Shown here: positions 34,124 to 36,171 of the stretch, piece by piece
How positions within the stretch are numbered: position 1 is the first letter of the stretch
Layout: each line of letters begins with the position of its first letter
Assembly (NCBI RefSeq): GCF_000759435.1
Contig: NZ_JRJG01000136.1
Span: 1-36,171, forward strand
From: Hoeflea sp. BAL378
GTDB taxonomy: Bacteria; Pseudomonadota; Alphaproteobacteria; Rhizobiales; Rhizobiaceae
Direction of reading: 5' to 3'
Length of the DNA stretch: 36,171 bases
Program-made: the position numbers and the translations under genes
The notes under the pieces: generated by a model
Databases searched by the model: none
The model's input: the letters and a program-made list of their open reading frames with translations, nothing else
Told to the model about the DNA's origin: nothing

Positions 34124-35035
34124 TCACGGGGCCGGTCCGGCGGTGGCCGATCGATAGGCGATGAGGCCCTCGGCCAGCGCGTCGAAGGCGACCCGGCAGC
34201 GCGGCACCGCCCTGAGCGTCTCGTGCATGACCAGGTAGGTCATCAGGTGCAGTTCGATCTTTCCGGCGAGCAGCCGCACCAGATCCGGGTCGCGGGCGGC
34301 GAGGCCGACCTGGCACATGCCGATGCCGCCTCCGGCCCGGATCATCGCCAGTTGCGCGACATTGCTGTCGGAGCGGAAATCGAAGCGGAGGGCGGCCATC
34401 TCGGAGTGCCGTTTGAGGATGTCGCGCACATAGGGGAGCTGGCTGTCGAAGCCGATCAGCCGGTGCGCGGCGAGATCCTCGATGGTCCCGGGCGTGCCGT
34501 GCCGCTCGAGGTAGCGGCGATGGGCGAACAGGCCGATCGGGATGCCGCCGATGCGGCGGCTCAGCAGCGCGCCCTGTGTCGGCTCGACCATGCGCACGGC
34601 GATGTCGGCCTGCTGCTTGAGCAGGTCCTCGACCGCGTCCGACAGCGACAGCTCGACCGAGAGCTTCGGATAGCGCTCCTGCAGCTCGGCCAGCAGCGGC
34701 GGCAGCACCTCCAGCCCGATCACCTCGCTGGTGGAGATGCGCACCGTGCCTTCCGGGCTCAGGGTGTCGCCGGAAGCGGCGCGCACCAGCGCCGCGGCGC
34801 TCGCCGCCATGGTCTCGGCTGAGCTGCGCATGCTCAGCGCCGTCTCGGTTGGCGCCAGGCCCTGGGGCGAGCGCAGGAACAGCGGCTTGCCGGCGGCGGC
34901 TTCCAGCGCGTCGAGATGGCGGGCGACGGTGGGCTGGGTGAGCCCCAGCACGCGCGCCGCGGCCGATTGCGATCCCTCCTCCAGGATGGCGAGGAAGGTG
35001 CGGTAGTGATCCCAGTCGAGCGCGGGCTTGATCAT
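34124..35035 (-). CDS. LysR-family transcriptional regulator
   Basis: A 303-residue regulator. The winged helix-turn-helix (1-65) has DWDHYRTFLAILEEGSQSAAAR, LGLTQPTVARHLDALE and AGKPLFLRSPQGLAPTETAL; the substrate-binding domain follows. LysR proteins usually control the divergent neighbour, here the oxidoreductase gene starting 93 bp away. ATG 35035 has no ribosome site in the preceding 15 bp, while a -10-like TATACA (35048-35043) ends 7 bp before the start, so the message may be leaderless. TTGCGA lies 16 bp further upstream as a possible -35. Confidence 0.93.
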   Translation of the reverse strand: MIKPALDWDHYRTFLAILEEGSQSAAARVLGLTQPTVARHLDALEAAAGKPLFLRSPQGLAPTETALSMRSSAETMAASAAALVRAASGDTLSPEGTVRISTSEVIGLEVLPPLLAELQERYPKLSVELSLSDAVEDLLKQQADIAVRMVEPTQGALLSRRIGGIPIGLFAHRRYLERHGTPGTIEDLAAHRLIGFDSQLPYVRDILKRHSEMAALRFDFRSDSNVAQLAMIRAGGGIGMCQVGLAARDPDLVRLLAGKIELHLMTYLVMHETLRAVPRCRVAFDALAEGLIAYRSATAGPAP

Positions 35036-35128
35036 TCGAAAATGTATAGCAGCTCCAGAATTTATCGCAATTCCGTTTAATCAGGCGCACCGCGATACTG
35101 CTCCTGTCGCAACCCAAGGAGAACGACC
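35036..35128. promoter_or_regulatory. Divergent promoter of the LysR and oxidoreductase genes
   Basis: Only 93 bp. Leftward: TTGCGA (35070-35065), 16 bp, TATACA (35048-35043), with the LysR ATG at 35035. Rightward: no clear hexamers, but AAGGAG at 35116-35121 is a good ribosome site for the oxidoreductase. The AT-rich centre would fit a LysR T-N11-A box, not defined further. Confidence 0.45.
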
Positions 35129-36171
35129 ATGACCCAGACCCACACACAAGCAGAACCGGAGCGGCGGAAGCCGCTCGCCCTGATCCTCGGCGCCACCGGC
35201 GGCATCGGCGGCGCGGTGGCCAAAAAGCTCGCGGCCAGCGGCCATGCCGTCCGCGCCATGCACCGCACTGCCGCTGCCCAGGCGCTCAAGGCGCCGCAGT
35301 ACGACTGGGTCGACGGCGACGCGATGAACCGCGACGACGTGATGCGGGCCGCCGCCGGCGCCGACCTGATCGTTCACGCCGTCAATCCGCCCGGTTACCG
35401 CAACTGGGGCACGCTGGTGCTGCCGATGATCGACAACACCATCGCCGCCGCCAAGGCCTCGGGCGCGCGCATCCTGATGCCGGGCACGATCTACAACTAC
35501 GGACCCGACGTCTTCGACCATGTGGTCGAGGACAGTCCGCAGCATCCGGTCACCACGAAGGGACGGATCCGGGTGGCGCTCGAACAGCGGCTCGAGGCCG
35601 CCGCCCGGGACGGCACCCAGGTCATCCTGGTGCGCGCGGGCGACTTCTTCGGTCCCGGCGCCGGCAACACCTGGTTCGCCCAGGCGGTGGTCAAGCCCGG
35701 CGCGCCCTTGAAGGCGATCACCAACCCGGCCGATCCCGGCGTCGGCCACCAATGGGCCTATCTGCCCGATATCGCCGAGACCATGGTGCGGCTGGTGGAC
35801 CGGGCCGACGAATTGCCGCCCTTGGCCCGCTTCCACATGGAAGGTTTCTGGGATCATGACGGCCTGCAAATGGCCGAGGCCATCCGCCGCGTCACCGGCA
35901 AGCCCCATCTGCGGGTGAAGCGCTTCCCCTGGTGGATGCTGCCTCTGGCGCAACCCTTCGTGCCGCTGTTCCGCGAACTGAGCGAAATGCGCTACCTGTG
36001 GCGCACGGCGCTGCATATGCGCAATGACAGGCTGGTGGCGTTTCTGGGCGCGGAGCCGCGCACGCCGCTCGACCAGGCGGTGCGCGAGACGCTGGCGAGC
36101 CTCGGCTGCCTTGCCCCGGCGTCCGGGCCGGAGGATGTCCGCCGGCTGCCGGCGCCGCGCGGCCTCTCGGC
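35129..36171 (+). CDS. NAD(P)-dependent oxidoreductase / epimerase-like SDR, runs off the window
   Basis: At least 347 residues, with no stop before the window ends. After a 15-residue leader the Rossmann loop GATGGIGGAVAKKL appears, followed by the NAD-dependent epimerase/NmrA-like order: HAVNPPGYRNWG, the strand RILMPGTIYNYGPD, VRAGDFFGPGAGNTWF and WAYLPDIAETMV. The usual SDR tyrosine-lysine pair is not cleanly seen; YNYGP may provide the tyrosine. AAGGAG lies 7 bp before ATG 35129. Divergent LysR gene suggests inducible expression. Substrate unknown. The tail beyond residue 320 is Pro/Ala-rich and may not belong to the fold. Confidence 0.88.
   Translation, partial: MTQTHTQAEPERRKPLALILGATGGIGGAVAKKLAASGHAVRAMHRTAAAQALKAPQYDWVDGDAMNRDDVMRAAAGADLIVHAVNPPGYRNWGTLVLPMIDNTIAAAKASGARILMPGTIYNYGPDVFDHVVEDSPQHPVTTKGRIRVALEQRLEAAARDGTQVILVRAGDFFGPGAGNTWFAQAVVKPGAPLKAITNPADPGVGHQWAYLPDIAETMVRLVDRADELPPLARFHMEGFWDHDGLQMAEAIRRVTGKPHLRVKRFPWWMLPLAQPFVPLFRELSEMRYLWRTALHMRNDRLVAFLGAEPRTPLDQAVRETLASLGCLAPASGPEDVRRLPAPRGLS

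Overview
The window is GC-rich chromosomal DNA (roughly two thirds G+C by eye) from an alphaproteobacterium, most likely order Hyphomicrobiales (Rhizobiales), near Phyllobacteriaceae or Rhizobiaceae. Supporting signs are the gene order lgt - midA-like methyltransferase - pgeF - M24 protein, with ubiK, ybjN and proC divergent, a BA14K-family protein, two DUF1344 proteins (a family largely confined to this order), and clustered GANTC (CcrM-type methylation) sites. I see about 41 protein genes, two of them cut by the window edges. I see no tRNA, rRNA, CRISPR array, insertion sequence or prophage.

Layout. 1-6743: a chrA fragment converges on a minus-strand block (lgt, midA-like, pgeF, metal-ligand-free M24 protein, lipoprotein, prs) covering lipoprotein maturation, peptidoglycan quality control and PRPP synthesis. 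6997-9327: the plus-strand series ubiK, ybjN, proC, csaA. 9359-17001: a minus-strand two-component pair (MarR regulator, OmpR-type regulator, EnvZ-type kinase) whose kinase and regulator genes are separated by a plus-strand cassette of five genes: a TRAP transporter (SBP, small and large permease), an overlapping amidase and a 52-residue membrane protein. 17209-20712: branched-chain aminotransferase, hppD with a divergent Lrp/AsnC regulator, and a glyoxalase-II-like hydrolase. 20805-25244: a cache-domain chemoreceptor, BA14K protein, cold-shock protein and two DUF1344 paralogues. 25245-36171: an EamA exporter, TPR and DUF1499 proteins, a PQQ-type sugar dehydrogenase, small membrane proteins, a lone EAL protein, aatA, an NTF2-like protein, a DUF2177 protein, a diacylglycerol kinase family protein, and a LysR regulator divergent from an NAD(P)-dependent oxidoreductase that runs off the end.

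Most of the window is ordinary core genome. The parts that stand out are: (1) eight GANTC sites within 190 bp upstream of ybjN, the first four in 11-bp register, pointing to CcrM-dependent cell-cycle control; (2) the TRAP/amidase/micro-protein cassette, which looks like an uptake-and-hydrolysis unit set between a sensor kinase and its probable partner; (3) perfect operator-like inverted repeats at marR/ilvE and at hppD/lrp; and (4) an M24 'peptidase' that has lost all five metal ligands. Functional statements rest on motif recognition; no alignments or searches were run.
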